DNA of 64,000 nucleotides from Klebsiella pneumoniae (GTDB lineage Bacteria > Desulfobacterota > Binatia > UBA12015). The stretch covers positions 1 to 64,000 of the forward strand of contig CAMBZJ010000002.1 of NCBI GenBank assembly GCA_945872365.1, written 5' to 3'. This document shows, in pieces, positions 17,535 to 27,201 of the stretch; positions within the stretch are counted from its first letter, which is position 1, and every line of letters begins with the position of its first letter. Position numbers and translations under genes: made by a program. Under the pieces are notes generated by a model. The model made no database searches. It saw nothing but the letters and a program-made list of their open reading frames with translations, and was not told the DNA's origin.

Positions 17535-17553
17535 GGGCCGGCGCCCGGGCACG

Positions 17554-18516
17554 ATGCATCGCGCCGACGGCCTGTGCGCGGAGAGCGTCCTCGATCTGAT
17601 CGGGCGCACCCCTCTCCTGCAACTGACGGGCATCACCCGCGACCTGCCCCGGGACGTCCGCGTCTGGGCGAAGCTCGAGGGCTTCAATCCCGGCGGCTCG
17701 GTGAAGGACCGGCCGGCTCTACGCATGGTGCAGGAGGGGCTGCGCACGGGCGCGTTGCGGCCGGGCAAGACGATCCTGGACTCGACTTCGGGCAACACCG
17801 GCATAGCACTCGCGATGCTCGGGGCGGCCCTCGGCTACCCGGTCGAACTGGTGATCCCGGCCAATGTGAGCGTCGAGCGCAAGCGCATCATCGAGGCCTA
17901 CGGCGCCCGGACGATCGAGAGCGATCCGCTGCAGGGCTCCGACGGCGCGATCCTGCTGTGCCGCGACATCATCGCGCGCGACCCCGACCGCTACTTCAAG
18001 CCCGACCAGTACTCGAACCCGGCCAACCCGCTCGCGCACTACGCGACGACCGGGCCGGAGATCTGGCAGCAGACCGAGGGACGCGTGACGCACTTCCTAG
18101 CCGGCATCGGCACGAGCGGTACCGTCATGGGAACCGGCCGCTACCTCAAGGAGAAGAACCCGGCGATCCGGGTGCTCGCGGTCGAGCCGGAGGATGCCTT
18201 CCACGGGCTCGAGGGCCTCAAACACATGGAAAGTTCGATCGTGCCCGCGATCTACAAGGAGCGCGAACTCGACGGGAAGGTGCCCGCCCCGACCGAGGAA
18301 GCCTACGACATGGTCTACCGGATCGGACGCGAGGAGGGTCTGCTCGTCGGCCAGTCGTCGGGGGCGGCGGCCTGGGCGGCTCTCGAGGTCGCGCGCGAAC
18401 TCGACCATGGCGACGTGGTCACGATCTTCTGCGACTTCGGCGACAAGTACCTGAGCACGAACCTCTGGCTCGGGTGGCAGGAGCGAGCGCCGACGCCGCT
18501 CGTGCCTCGCGCGTGA
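17554..18516 (+). CDS. cysM: Cysteine synthase, CysM type (probably carrier-dependent)
   Basis: 320 residues, PLP fold type II. PLP Lys in NPGGSVKDRPALRM, substrate loop STSGNTGIALAM, phosphate loop GTSGTVMGTGR, C-terminal FCDFGDKYLSTNLW. PALRM after the PLP Lys, NPANPLAHYATTGPE and the KYLST end match Mycobacterium tuberculosis CysM, which uses O-phosphoserine and CysO thiocarboxylate rather than acetylserine and sulfide. The Arg that recognises phosphoserine in that enzyme appears as Lys (GLKHM). Neighbouring carrier and E1-like genes support carrier-dependent chemistry (inference). A separate CysK lies at 57200. Confidence 0.9.
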   Translation: MHRADGLCAESVLDLIGRTPLLQLTGITRDLPRDVRVWAKLEGFNPGGSVKDRPALRMVQEGLRTGALRPGKTILDSTSGNTGIALAMLGAALGYPVELVIPANVSVERKRIIEAYGARTIESDPLQGSDGAILLCRDIIARDPDRYFKPDQYSNPANPLAHYATTGPEIWQQTEGRVTHFLAGIGTSGTVMGTGRYLKEKNPAIRVLAVEPEDAFHGLEGLKHMESSIVPAIYKERELDGKVPAPTEEAYDMVYRIGREEGLLVGQSSGAAAWAALEVARELDHGDVVTIFCDFGDKYLSTNLWLGWQERAPTPLVPRA

Positions 18517-19241
18517 GGCTCGACGAGGAGCAAGTCGACCGGTTCTCGCGCCAGATCCTGCTGCGCGAGGTCGGCGGGCGCGGCCAGGTGCGATTGCTCG
18601 AGTCGCGCGTGCTCGTCTCCGGAACCGGCCCGGCCGCATCCGCCGCGGCGACCTACTTGGCCGGCGCCGGCGTGGGCCGCATCGGACTGCTCGGCCTCGA
18701 GCCCGACGACGGCAGCGGATTCGCGCCGTTGGCACGCCGCTGTCCGGACACCGCCCTGGAAGTTCTCGGGCCCGGTTCCGACCCGATCGACCTCGCGTCA
18801 TGGACGGCGCTCGTGCTCGCCGACGAGGCGGGCCAGCGGGTGGCCGCACGCCGCGCCCCTTCGGCAGTGGGGCCGGCCGCCTCGATGCGCGGCCGGGTGC
18901 GGCTGGGGTCGGTGCGCATCTCTCGCGACACGGGCGGCGTCGGCCTCCTGCTCGCGCCCGGCAGTGGCACGGGCTGCGATGCCTGCAACCTGCTCGACGT
19001 CCCGGAGATCGGCGAAGAAGACTCGGCTTGCGGGGCCGGCACGGACTCGATCGAAGGATCGTCGGACACGACGGCGCTCCTGCTCGCCGGCGACATGGCG
19101 GCACTCGCCGTCTGCCGATGGATCCTCGACATCGGTGCGGATGCGACGCCCCGCGGGCTGTGGCTTACCAACGGTGGAGCCGTGTTCGCCGCGGTCGGGG
19201 CACGACGTCGCCTGCCCTGCCCGCGCGCCTGCGGTGCCTGA
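18513..19241 (+). CDS. Degenerate ThiF/MoeB-like protein, probable inactive E1 partner
   Basis: 242 residues from GTG 18513, overlapping the cysM stop (GTGA). The N-terminus [20 protein letters not shown] is the MoeB entry helix with its Arg-finger region. The nucleotide loop is altered to GTGPAA, and the acidic D-x-D, the NLxRQ motif and the catalytic Cys loop are all missing; GCDACNL and CPRAC near the end may retain metal. It cannot adenylate by itself. It supplies exactly the segment absent from the gene at 16508, resembling the inactive Aos1-like half of eukaryotic split E1 enzymes (inference). Confidence 0.75.
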   Translation: MRLDEEQVDRFSRQILLREVGGRGQVRLLESRVLVSGTGPAASAAATYLAGAGVGRIGLLGLEPDDGSGFAPLARRCPDTALEVLGPGSDPIDLASWTALVLADEAGQRVAARRAPSAVGPAASMRGRVRLGSVRISRDTGGVGLLLAPGSGTGCDACNLLDVPEIGEEDSACGAGTDSIEGSSDTTALLLAGDMAALAVCRWILDIGADATPRGLWLTNGGAVFAAVGARRRLPCPRACGA

Positions 19242-19278
19242 CGGCGGAAGCCGTTGGGGCGATGCGGGTGGCCGGCGG

Positions 19279-19307
19279 TTGCCGCTCCGAAGCACGTCGG
19301 GTAACCC
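19279..19307 (+). promoter_or_regulatory. Candidate promoter for sat
   Basis: TTGCCG at 19279-19284 and TAACCC at 19302-19307, spacer 17. It would give a leader of about 80 bases ending in the GAGAGGA ribosome site of sat. Weak -10. Confidence 0.28.
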
Positions 19308-19395
19308 TTCGCGACCGACACCCCGCCCGCTTCCGGGCGATGCGGCGGCCCCCCGCGGGCCCGCAACCAACGATCCGCCGAGAGGAATCACGAAC

Positions 19396-20658
19396 ATGTC
19401 CGATCTCATCGCGCCCCACGGGGGCCTCGATCAGCCCGTCGACCGCACCGTCCCCGCCGACCGCGTCCCGAGTTTCCGCTCGGAGGCCGCGAAGCTGCCC
19501 CGTCTGCGGGTCTCGGACGCCGATCTTTCGTCGGTCTACCGCTTCGGCGACGGTGGTCTCTCGCCACTCGAAGGGCCAATGGACGGTGCCACTTGGCACC
19601 AGGTGCTCGATCATGGCTTCATCGAGAGCCGCGGCGCGAAGTACGCGTGGACGATCCCGCTCTCGCTGCCGGCGACCGCCGAGGTCGCGGGCAAGCTCAA
19701 GCAGGGCGACCGGGTCGGGCTCGAGACGTCCTCGGGCGACGTGGTCGCGATCCTCGAGGTGAGCGACGTCTTCGCCTACGACAAGGCCAAGTACCTGAAG
19801 TCGGTCTACGGCACCGAGCGAACCGACCACCCCGGTGCCGACATGGTGCTGAAAGGCGACGCCGACAAGACCCATCTTGTCGGTGGCAAGCTCGAGGTCC
19901 TGCCTCAGCCCAAGCAAACGAAGTTCGGCAAGTACGTGCTGACACCCCGCGAGGTCCGAAAAATGCTCGCGGGCAAGGGCTGGACGCGCGTGGTCGCGTT
20001 CCAGACGCGCAACCCGCTGCACCGCGCGCACGAGTACGCACTCGTCTACGGGCTAGAGACGCTGATCCGCGGGGGCCACGACGCCGGCGCCTGCCTCAAT
20101 CCGCTCATCGGCGAGACCAAGGGCGACGACGTGAACGCCGACGTCCGCATGGACACCTACGAAGCGCTCGTCACGCAGCGCGCGCTCGGCCAGGGCGACA
20201 GCGACGCCAAGCTCTGGGGCCCGCGCGGCGACTCCGTGCCCGACCGCGTGATTCTGCTCGGCCTCGACATCAAGATGTTCTACGGCGGCCCGAAGGAGGC
20301 GGTGATGCACGGCATCTATCGCCAGAACTTCGGCTTCACCGACATCGTCATCGGCCGCAAGCACGCGGATGCGCCCTACGCCGACGGCACCGCGATCTGG
20401 GGCGACTTCGATGCCCAGGAGATCTTCGACAAGCTGGGCGGCAAGCTGCTCATCAAGCCGCTCAAGGTCGGGTTCGCAGCCTATTACGACTCGATCGGGC
20501 GCGTGGATCTGACCGAGAACCACCCCGACGAGAAGCCGGTCTCGATCTCCGGCAAGGACGTGCGCAAGGCGCTGGTCGAGGGGCGCGAGGTGGATTCCCG
20601 GATCATGCGGGAGAGCACGTCGAGGATTCTCGCGCAGGCGATGAAGGGAATGGCTTAG
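19396..20658 (+). CDS. sat: Sulfate adenylyltransferase (ATP sulfurylase)
   Basis: 420 residues, the single-chain homo-oligomeric type rather than CysD/CysN. The PUA-like N-terminal domain ([17 protein letters not shown]) is followed by the catalytic domain with [17 protein letters not shown]-like [13 protein letters not shown] and the GRKHADAP loop. No APS kinase domain is fused. It makes adenosine phosphosulfate from sulfate and ATP, so with the upstream carrier and CysM genes the locus is a sulfate-to-cysteine island. The reductases are not in the window. GAGAGGA precedes ATG 19396. Confidence 0.95.
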   Translation: MSDLIAPHGGLDQPVDRTVPADRVPSFRSEAAKLPRLRVSDADLSSVYRFGDGGLSPLEGPMDGATWHQVLDHGFIESRGAKYAWTIPLSLPATAEVAGKLKQGDRVGLETSSGDVVAILEVSDVFAYDKAKYLKSVYGTERTDHPGADMVLKGDADKTHLVGGKLEVLPQPKQTKFGKYVLTPREVRKMLAGKGWTRVVAFQTRNPLHRAHEYALVYGLETLIRGGHDAGACLNPLIGETKGDDVNADVRMDTYEALVTQRALGQGDSDAKLWGPRGDSVPDRVILLGLDIKMFYGGPKEAVMHGIYRQNFGFTDIVIGRKHADAPYADGTAIWGDFDAQEIFDKLGGKLLIKPLKVGFAAYYDSIGRVDLTENHPDEKPVSISGKDVRKALVEGREVDSRIMRESTSRILAQAMKGMA

Positions 20659-20676
20659 GTACGCTCGACCGCGTCC

Positions 20677-20718
20677 GCGTGAGGGGCGTTGCGGGCTTCG
20701 CTGCCCGCCGCCTCACGC
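20677..20718. terminator. Nested bidirectional terminator hairpin
   Basis: Outer stem GCGTGAGG (20677-20684) with CCTCACGC (20711-20718); inner stem GCGGGC (20691-20696) with GCCCGC (20703-20708), loop TTCGCT. It lies between sat and a convergent gene and includes the TGA of the minus-strand gene (20713-20715). Confidence 0.65.
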
Positions 20719-21033
20719 CGCCCGGAACTGCGCGAAGTCGATCGTGATTCCGTACACTCGCGCGAGCAGCAGCCCGAGTCCGAGGAGCGAGGCGAGCAGG
20801 GCCGAGAGCGAGGACACCGCGATCCCCATGAGCACGAGCCCCGCCACCGCCGCGAACAGCCCGATGAACGGCGCCACGAACGAAGGCTGGTCGAACGGGT
20901 CGACCGGCTTCGCGAACTGAACGATCGCGCTCACGGCCGCGGGTCCGGCCGCACCGAACCACTGCGTCGCTACTGCGTCGGCCGCACGTCGCGCAAGCAT
21001 CCCGAACACCGTCCACGGGAGATCGAAAGTCAT
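20713..21033 (-). CDS. Small membrane protein of unknown function
   Basis: 106 residues. Two hydrophobic segments (APFIGLFAAVAGLVLMGIAV and LSALLASLLGLGLLLARVYG) follow an amphipathic N-terminal half with several Ala-rich turns. I do not recognise the family. The start overlaps the stop of the upstream secreted-protein gene (ATGA), making it the last gene of the sigma factor operon. A role in envelope stress or as a partner of that secreted protein is possible from context only. Confidence 0.65.
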   Translation of the reverse strand: MTFDLPWTVFGMLARRAADAVATQWFGAAGPAAVSAIVQFAKPVDPFDQPSFVAPFIGLFAAVAGLVLMGIAVSSLSALLASLLGLGLLLARVYGITIDFAQFRAA

Positions 21034-21533
21034 CGCACCGCCTGCGGCCGGACGCCGGGACCACCGAGCCGGTGGGCCCCGATCCAGATGATGAGCACGC
21101 CGTCCTCGTGCTTCGGCCCGCCGACCATGACCGTGCCATGCGGCCGGACGGTGAACTCGGTGTCCATGAGGACATGCTGGTTCTTGCGCAGCATCACGTC
21201 GAGAGAAACCCGCTCGCCGCCCGCCGATTTCGGCATCACGCGCAGGAAGCGCCCGCCGGGCAGTTCGACGTCGACCGGGTCGCCCCAGCCGACGTCGCGG
21301 CTCTCCTTCTTCACGAGCCGGTAGGAAGTGTAGCGAAAAAGACGCGAGAGTTGCGAGCGCATCGCCTCCAGATCCGCGTCGAAGTGCTCGCTCGCATTGG
21401 TCGCATAGACGGTGCCCACCTGGACCTGCACCTGCTCGCCGGCCAGCGCCGCTCCCGCCGCCAGCGCCACCAGGGCGGCCACCGCCGAGCCCAGGCGGAG
21501 GGAGCCGCCCGCGATCCCGTGCGGACCGTGCAT
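21030..21533 (-). CDS. Secreted protein in the ECF sigma operon
   Basis: 167 residues with a signal peptide (VAALVALAAGAALAGEQ). The mature part has alternating beta-like segments: VQVQVGTVYATN, YRLVKKESRDVGWGDPVDVELPGGRFLRV, VLMDTEFTVRPHGTVMVGGPKHEDGVLIIWIGA. I do not recognise a named domain. Its ATG overlaps the anti-sigma stop by one base (TGATG), so it is co-translated with the regulator and may be a sensed or controlled periplasmic factor. Confidence 0.68.
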   Translation of the reverse strand: MHGPHGIAGGSLRLGSAVAALVALAAGAALAGEQVQVQVGTVYATNASEHFDADLEAMRSQLSRLFRYTSYRLVKKESRDVGWGDPVDVELPGGRFLRVMPKSAGGERVSLDVMLRKNQHVLMDTEFTVRPHGTVMVGGPKHEDGVLIIWIGAHRLGGPGVRPQAVR

Positions 21534-22249
21534 CAGCGAACCCCCGTCACGGACGGCTCGTCCTCGTCGATCCAGATGACCGTCGTGTCGGTCTCGGGCT
21601 CGCTCCACATGGCGAGGGAGTGCCCCTCGAAGTCGACCGAATCGACCGCGATCCGGCCGGAGTTCCTCGTCGGCAAGGTCGGCGCGGCGGCGAATTGGTC
21701 AACGGGAGCCGGGGCGGCGACCGGAGCAGTCGCGACCGTCGTGGTCGCGGGGACGGCGCGGTCGACCGCGACCTCCACGCGGGCTTTGCCGCGGGCGACC
21801 AGAAAGGCGAGCAGTCCGGCGGCGAGGGCCCCGGCGGCGCCGACCGACCAGGCCATGGCACGACCACCGCCTCGGGTGCGGTGGAGCCACTCACCCTCGG
21901 GGTCGAGTCGCGACGCCTCTCGCGCAAGGCCGGGAGCGCGCGCGGGGCGCCGCCCCGGGACGCGCCCGGCCGCACGGGCCGGACGCCACCAGACATCGGA
22001 CTGGGAGCCGACGCGGGCGTCCTCGGCCATCGCCGCTTCGACGCCACGCCAGATGCGCTCGAGATCGAGCCCCTCGATGTCGTCGGCAACGGTCGCGCGG
22101 AGCGCCCCCTGGACGCGCTCGCGCTCCGCGATCGCAGCGTCGCAGGAGCCGCAGCGCGCGACGTGGAGCGCGGCCTCGCGCATCTTCTCGTCGTCGAGTT
22201 CGCCGTCGAAGAAACCGTCGAGGAGTGTCTCCGCGTCGCGGCAGTTCAT
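21533..22249 (-). CDS. Transmembrane anti-sigma factor (zinc-finger HC2 type)
   Basis: 238 residues. The N-terminal domain carries H-x3-C-x2-C (HVARCGSC) characteristic of zinc-containing anti-sigma domains that clamp the cognate ECF sigma. A single membrane span follows (MAWSVGAAGALAAGLLAFLV), then a periplasmic Ala/Pro-rich tail ending TTVIWIDEDEPSV. ATG 22249 overlaps the sigma stop (ATGA). Release by regulated proteolysis is the usual mechanism; the HtrA-type protease at 53043 is a candidate elsewhere in the window but no direct evidence links them. Confidence 0.85.
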   Translation of the reverse strand: MNCRDAETLLDGFFDGELDDEKMREAALHVARCGSCDAAIAERERVQGALRATVADDIEGLDLERIWRGVEAAMAEDARVGSQSDVWWRPARAAGRVPGRRPARAPGLAREASRLDPEGEWLHRTRGGGRAMAWSVGAAGALAAGLLAFLVARGKARVEVAVDRAVPATTTVATAPVAAPAPVDQFAAAPTLPTRNSGRIAVDSVDFEGHSLAMWSEPETDTTVIWIDEDEPSVTGVR

Positions 22250-22833
22250 GCGAACTCCTTCAGACGCTTCTGGAGTTTCTTGCGGGCATAGTGAAGTCGG
22301 CTCATCACCGTTCCGATCGAACACTGCATCGCCCGACTGATTTCGTCGTACGACAAGCCTTCGACTTCTCTAAGTAATATCACGGCTTTGTGATCCGGGG
22401 TCAACTCTTCGATCGCCTCCCGGACGCGCTCCCGCAACTGTCGGTCCCGGGTCGCGAGAAACGGGTCGTTTCCCGGCGTTTCGTCCCCGATACGGTCGAT
22501 CGCGTCTTCCTCCGGACCGTCTCCCGACGGGCTTCGCGTAGGAGCGGCCATCGGCCGGCGCCACTCCCGGCGCTGCCAGTCGATCGCGAGGTTGACCGCG
22601 ATGCGGTAGATCCAGGTGTAGAAACTCGCCTCTCCCTTGAACCGGTCGATCGAGCGGTAGGCCTTGATGAAGGTGTCCTGCGTCACGTCGAGTGCCGCGT
22701 CGCGATCGTGCAGCATTCCCATCACCACGCTGAGCACCCGCCTCTGGTAGCGCTCGAAGAGTTCCCGGAAGGCGTCTCGATCGCCCTCCGCCGCTTGCCG
22801 CACCAGGTCCGCATCTGCCCTTTCCACCGACAC
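22246..22833 (-). CDS. ECF-family RNA polymerase sigma factor
   Basis: 195 residues, RpoE-like. Region 2 (about 20-90): FRELFERYQRRVLSVVMGML, DVTQDTFIKAYRSIDRFKGE, WIYRIAVNLAIDWQRR. Region 4 (about 130-190): LTPDHKAVILLREVEGLSYDE, SIGTVMSRLHYARKKLQKRL. A Pro/Gly-rich linker separates them. It lies 25 bases downstream of polA on the same strand and is coupled to its anti-sigma. Targets unknown; no classic ECF promoter was recognised ahead of it. Confidence 0.92.
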   Translation of the reverse strand: MSVERADADLVRQAAEGDRDAFRELFERYQRRVLSVVMGMLHDRDAALDVTQDTFIKAYRSIDRFKGEASFYTWIYRIAVNLAIDWQRREWRRPMAAPTRSPSGDGPEEDAIDRIGDETPGNDPFLATRDRQLRERVREAIEELTPDHKAVILLREVEGLSYDEISRAMQCSIGTVMSRLHYARKKLQKRLKEFA

Positions 22834-22858
22834 TAGACGGGTGCTCCGGCGGGAATAT

Positions 22859-25480
22859 TCATCGCATCTCGGCCCAATTCGGCCCCGCCTTCAGATCGAC
22901 CACCAGCGGGACCGCCAGGTCGACGACCGACTCCATCGCCCGGCGTAGCACCGGCCGGGTGGCTTCGAGGGTCTCCCGGGGCACCTCGAGGAGCAACTCG
23001 TCGTGGACCTGGAGCAGAATGCGGGCCGGGGCGCCCGAGGTCTCCAACTCCCGCTCCAGGGCCAGCATGGCGAGCTTGATGATGTCGGCAGCCGTGCCCT
23101 GGATGGGACTGTTCCAGGCCATCCGCTCGGCGGCCTGGCGGAGGTTGGGAACCCGCGAACCCAGTTCGGGCAGGAAGCGGCGACGGCCGATCATGGTCGA
23201 GACGAACCCCTCGCGGCGTCCGGCCTCGACGACCCGCTCCGAGTACTCGCGGACCTTCGCATAGCGTTCGAAGTAACGTCGGATGTAGTCCTCCGCTTCG
23301 GAGATCGGAATCCCGAGTTCGCGCGAGAGTCGCTGCGGCCCCATCCCGTAGAGCACTCCGAAATTGATCACCTTGGCGCGACGGCGCTGCTCGGTGCTCA
23401 CCGCCTCGCTCGCGACCCCGAAGACCTCGGCCGCGGTCCGCCGGTGGACGTCCTCGCCGGAGCGGAAGGCCTCGACGAGAACCGGGTCCTCGCTCAGGTG
23501 CGCGAGCACCCGCAACTCGATCTGCGAGTAGTCGCCGGCGAGCAGGACCATGCCGGGCGCGGCGACGAAGGCCTCGCGGATGCGCCGGCCCTCGGCGGTG
23601 CGGATGGGGATGTTCTGCAGGTTGGGTTCGCTCGACGAGAGGCGGCCGGTCGCGGCGACCGTTTGGTGGAAGCGCGTGTGCAGGCGCCCCGTGCGCGCGT
23701 CCACCGCAGCGAGCAGCCCGTTCGCATAGGTCGAGATGAGCTTCTGGAGCGCGCGGTGCTCGACCACGCGGGCCGCGATGGGGTGGCTCTCGGCGAGGCG
23801 CGCGAGCACGTCGGCATCGACGGAGAGCCCGGTGCGACCCTTGCGGACGCCCTTGGTCGGCAGCTTCAGGCGCTCGAAGAGCACGTCGCGGAGCTGCGGA
23901 TTGGACAAGATATTGAAAGGACCGCCCGCGAGTTCGTGGATCTCCTTCTCGAGCGTATCGGCCGCCGCGCGGAACTCGGCCCCGACGCGTTCGAGGACGG
24001 TACGATCGACCAGGATGCCGCGCGCCTCGACGACGGCAAGGACGCGCGCGAGCGGCATCTCGACGTCGCGATAGAGCGACGTCGCGCCGGCTCCGGGCAA
24101 TTCGTCGTGCAGCACCGGACCGAGTTGCAGCAGGGACGCGGCAACGGCCGCGGCGCGCGCGTCGGGATCTCCCCCCTCCGCCGGCGGCAATTCGCGCCCG
24201 AGGCGATCGCGGACCAGTGCGTCGATCGAGTGGTCGCGGCGCGAGGGATCGAGAACGTAGGAGGCAAGCGCGACGTCGACCACGCCGACGCCCGCGTCGG
24301 GCGGCCCCAGGTCGCGATCTCGCCCGAGGCGGTGCAGGTGTTCCTTGAGGTCCTCGACGAACACCGGGCGACCCCGGCTGCCCGGTCCGGCGAGCAGCTC
24401 GGCGACCGCGCCGGGGATCTCCGCACAGAGCAATACCGGGGCCGCGGGGCCGGTCGCGACGGCGACACCGCCCGCACTCCCGAGAAGTCCCGGCGCGGCG
24501 AAGGCCAGAGCGAGCACAGGCGCGTCGGCCATGCGGTGCTCGAGCACGTCGGCCGCGACCCTCTCGGTCGGAATCTCGCGCGGCGTGCCGCCGCCTGCGG
24601 CGAAAAAGCCGCGCAGGATCCGGTCGAACTCCAGTTCCTCGGACAGGCGGCTTAGCTTCACCGGATCCGGATCGGTACGGCGCAGGTCGTCGATACCCAG
24701 CGGAAGATCCACGTCGGTGCGGATCGTCGCGAGAAAGCGGCTGCTGCGTGCCATGTCCTCGCCGTCGGCGAGCAGTTGCCGGATGCGCTGGGCGCCACGC
24801 AGATCGAGCGTCGGAACCTCGTCGAGTCGCCGGTAGAGCTCGTCGATCGAACCGAAGTGCGAGACGAGACGGCACGCGGTCTTCTCGCCGATGCCCCTCA
24901 CACCAGGGATGTTGTCGACCGCGTCACCCATGAGCGCCATGACGTCCACGACCCGGTCGGGCGTGACGCCGAAGCGATCGCGGACCTGGGCGACGCCGCT
25001 GCGGCGGTCGTGCATGGTGTCGAGCAGCGTCAGGTGGGCCCCGACGAGTTGCATCATGTCCTTGTCGCTCGTCACCACGACGACCTCGAAGCCACGCTCG
25101 AGCGCCTGTCGGGCGAGCGTGCCGATGACGTCGTCTGCCTCCACCCCCTCGATCACGAGCAGCGGCAGCCCGAGCGCCTCGACCACCCGGCGCACGAGCG
25201 GGATCTGCGCGATCAGGTCCGCAGGCGTCTCCGCCCGGGTCGCCTTGTAGTGCTCGTAGGCATCGTCGCGGAACGTCCGCCCGGGCGCGTCGAGGGCCAC
25301 GGCGACATGCGTACCGGCGCTCTCCCGCAGGAGTTTCACCAGCATGCTGGTGAAGCCGTAGGCCGCACCGGTGGGCAGTCCCGAGCGGGTCGTGAGCGGC
25401 GGCAGGGCATGGAAGGCCCGGAAGAGGATCCCGCTACCGTCCACCAGGTACAGGCGCTTCGAGCGGGCTGCGTCCGTCAC
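22859..25480 (-). CDS. polA: DNA polymerase I, proofreading site degenerate
   Basis: 873 residues. The 5'-3' exonuclease domain (1-290) has YLVDGSGILFRAFHAL, VEADDVIGTLA, TSDKDMMQLV and GVRGIGEKTA. The polymerase domain has motif A GDYSQIELRVLAHLSED, motif B RRRAKVINFGVLYGMG and motif C LLQVHDELLLE. Between them the 3'-5' exonuclease fold is present in outline but lacks the catalytic acids: no DxE at residues 320-335, and no Asp in the later motifs (DLKEHLHRLG, ARAAAVAASLLQL). It should do nick translation and repair without proofreading, as in Thermus enzymes. Confidence 0.95.
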   Translation of the reverse strand: MTDAARSKRLYLVDGSGILFRAFHALPPLTTRSGLPTGAAYGFTSMLVKLLRESAGTHVAVALDAPGRTFRDDAYEHYKATRAETPADLIAQIPLVRRVVEALGLPLLVIEGVEADDVIGTLARQALERGFEVVVVTSDKDMMQLVGAHLTLLDTMHDRRSGVAQVRDRFGVTPDRVVDVMALMGDAVDNIPGVRGIGEKTACRLVSHFGSIDELYRRLDEVPTLDLRGAQRIRQLLADGEDMARSSRFLATIRTDVDLPLGIDDLRRTDPDPVKLSRLSEELEFDRILRGFFAAGGGTPREIPTERVAADVLEHRMADAPVLALAFAAPGLLGSAGGVAVATGPAAPVLLCAEIPGAVAELLAGPGSRGRPVFVEDLKEHLHRLGRDRDLGPPDAGVGVVDVALASYVLDPSRRDHSIDALVRDRLGRELPPAEGGDPDARAAAVAASLLQLGPVLHDELPGAGATSLYRDVEMPLARVLAVVEARGILVDRTVLERVGAEFRAAADTLEKEIHELAGGPFNILSNPQLRDVLFERLKLPTKGVRKGRTGLSVDADVLARLAESHPIAARVVEHRALQKLISTYANGLLAAVDARTGRLHTRFHQTVAATGRLSSSEPNLQNIPIRTAEGRRIREAFVAAPGMVLLAGDYSQIELRVLAHLSEDPVLVEAFRSGEDVHRRTAAEVFGVASEAVSTEQRRRAKVINFGVLYGMGPQRLSRELGIPISEAEDYIRRYFERYAKVREYSERVVEAGRREGFVSTMIGRRRFLPELGSRVPNLRQAAERMAWNSPIQGTAADIIKLAMLALERELETSGAPARILLQVHDELLLEVPRETLEATRPVLRRAMESVVDLAVPLVVDLKAGPNWAEMR

Positions 25481-25638
25481 CCCGACGGACTACCAGACGG
25501 CCCCGACCGGCGTCCATTTCGGCTGGCTCCGACCGAGCGGGGACGATCGCCCGACTGCACGTTCACCTTGACTTCCCGGGATCTTCTCATTAGGCCAGCC
25601 TCGAATTTCCCCCGTCCGGAGAACGTCGGAACGCGAAG

Positions 25639-26415
<777 letters not shown>

Positions 26416-26417
26416 CC

Positions 26418-27194
26418 ATGCGCAACGTCTTCACCATCGCCGGACGCGAACTGCGTTCGATCTTCGCCTCTGCGATCGCCTACGTGGTCCTGACCGGGTT
26501 CCTGCTGCTCGGAGGATGGTTCTTCTTCAACCTGCTCGCCCGGTTCAACCTGCTCGTCTCCATGTACTCGAGCTTCCAAGGCAACGCTGAGGCGGCCCAG
26601 CGACTCAACGTGAATGAGTTCGTGCTCGGGCCGCTGCTCCACAACCTGTCGGTCGTGCTGATCATCCTGGTCCCGATGATCACCATGCGCAGCTTCGCCG
26701 AGGAGAAGCGCTCCGGCACCTACGAGCTGCTGCTCACCTCGCCGGTGTCGATCTGGGAGATCGTGCTCGGCAAGTTCCTCGGCACGGCGGCCTTCGTCAC
26801 CGTCATGGTCGGGCTCACGCTGATCTACGGGGCGATCCTGCTCGCCTTCGGCAACCCGGAGATCGGCATCATGGCGAGCGGCTACCTCGGACTCTGGCTG
26901 CTCGCGCTCACCTTCGTCGCGATCGGCCTGTTCGCTTCCTCTCTCACCGAGAACCAGATCATCGCCGCCGTCACCGGGCTCGTGCTCATGATGCTGCTCT
27001 TCGTCGTCGGCTGGGGCGCGGATACGGCTGGCGACACGATGGGCTCGCTGCTCCGGTACCTGTCCATCACCGAGCACTCCGGCAACCTCATCCGCGGCGT
27101 GATCGACACCAAGACGCTCATCTACTTCGGCTCGATGATCCTCGGCTGGATGTTCCTCACGCAGCGGTCGGTCGAGTCGATCCGCTGGCGCTGA
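26418..27194 (+). CDS. ABC-2 type permease (GldF-like)
   Basis: 258 residues with six hydrophobic segments. An N-terminal FTIAGRELRSIFASAIAYVVL motif and EEKRSGTYELLLTSPVSIWEIVLGKF loop are characteristic of ABC-2 exporters of the GldF/NosY group. It should form the membrane channel for the ATPase encoded three bases upstream. Substrate unknown. In Bacteroidetes the homologues take part in gliding motility; in deltaproteobacterial lineages the same trio is widespread and of unproven function. Confidence 0.9.
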   Translation: MRNVFTIAGRELRSIFASAIAYVVLTGFLLLGGWFFFNLLARFNLLVSMYSSFQGNAEAAQRLNVNEFVLGPLLHNLSVVLIILVPMITMRSFAEEKRSGTYELLLTSPVSIWEIVLGKFLGTAAFVTVMVGLTLIYGAILLAFGNPEIGIMASGYLGLWLLALTFVAIGLFASSLTENQIIAAVTGLVLMMLLFVVGWGADTAGDTMGSLLRYLSITEHSGNLIRGVIDTKTLIYFGSMILGWMFLTQRSVESIRWR

Positions 27195-27201
27195 GAAGAC
27201 C

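Noticed and set aside
19593-20747. 384-codon plus-strand open frame within sat
   Set aside because: Alternate frame of the ATP sulfurylase gene; Arg/Pro-rich.
23003-24655. 550-codon plus-strand open frame opposite polA
   Set aside because: Low-complexity Arg/Ala/Gly shadow typical of high G+C DNA; polA motifs on the minus strand are unmistakable.
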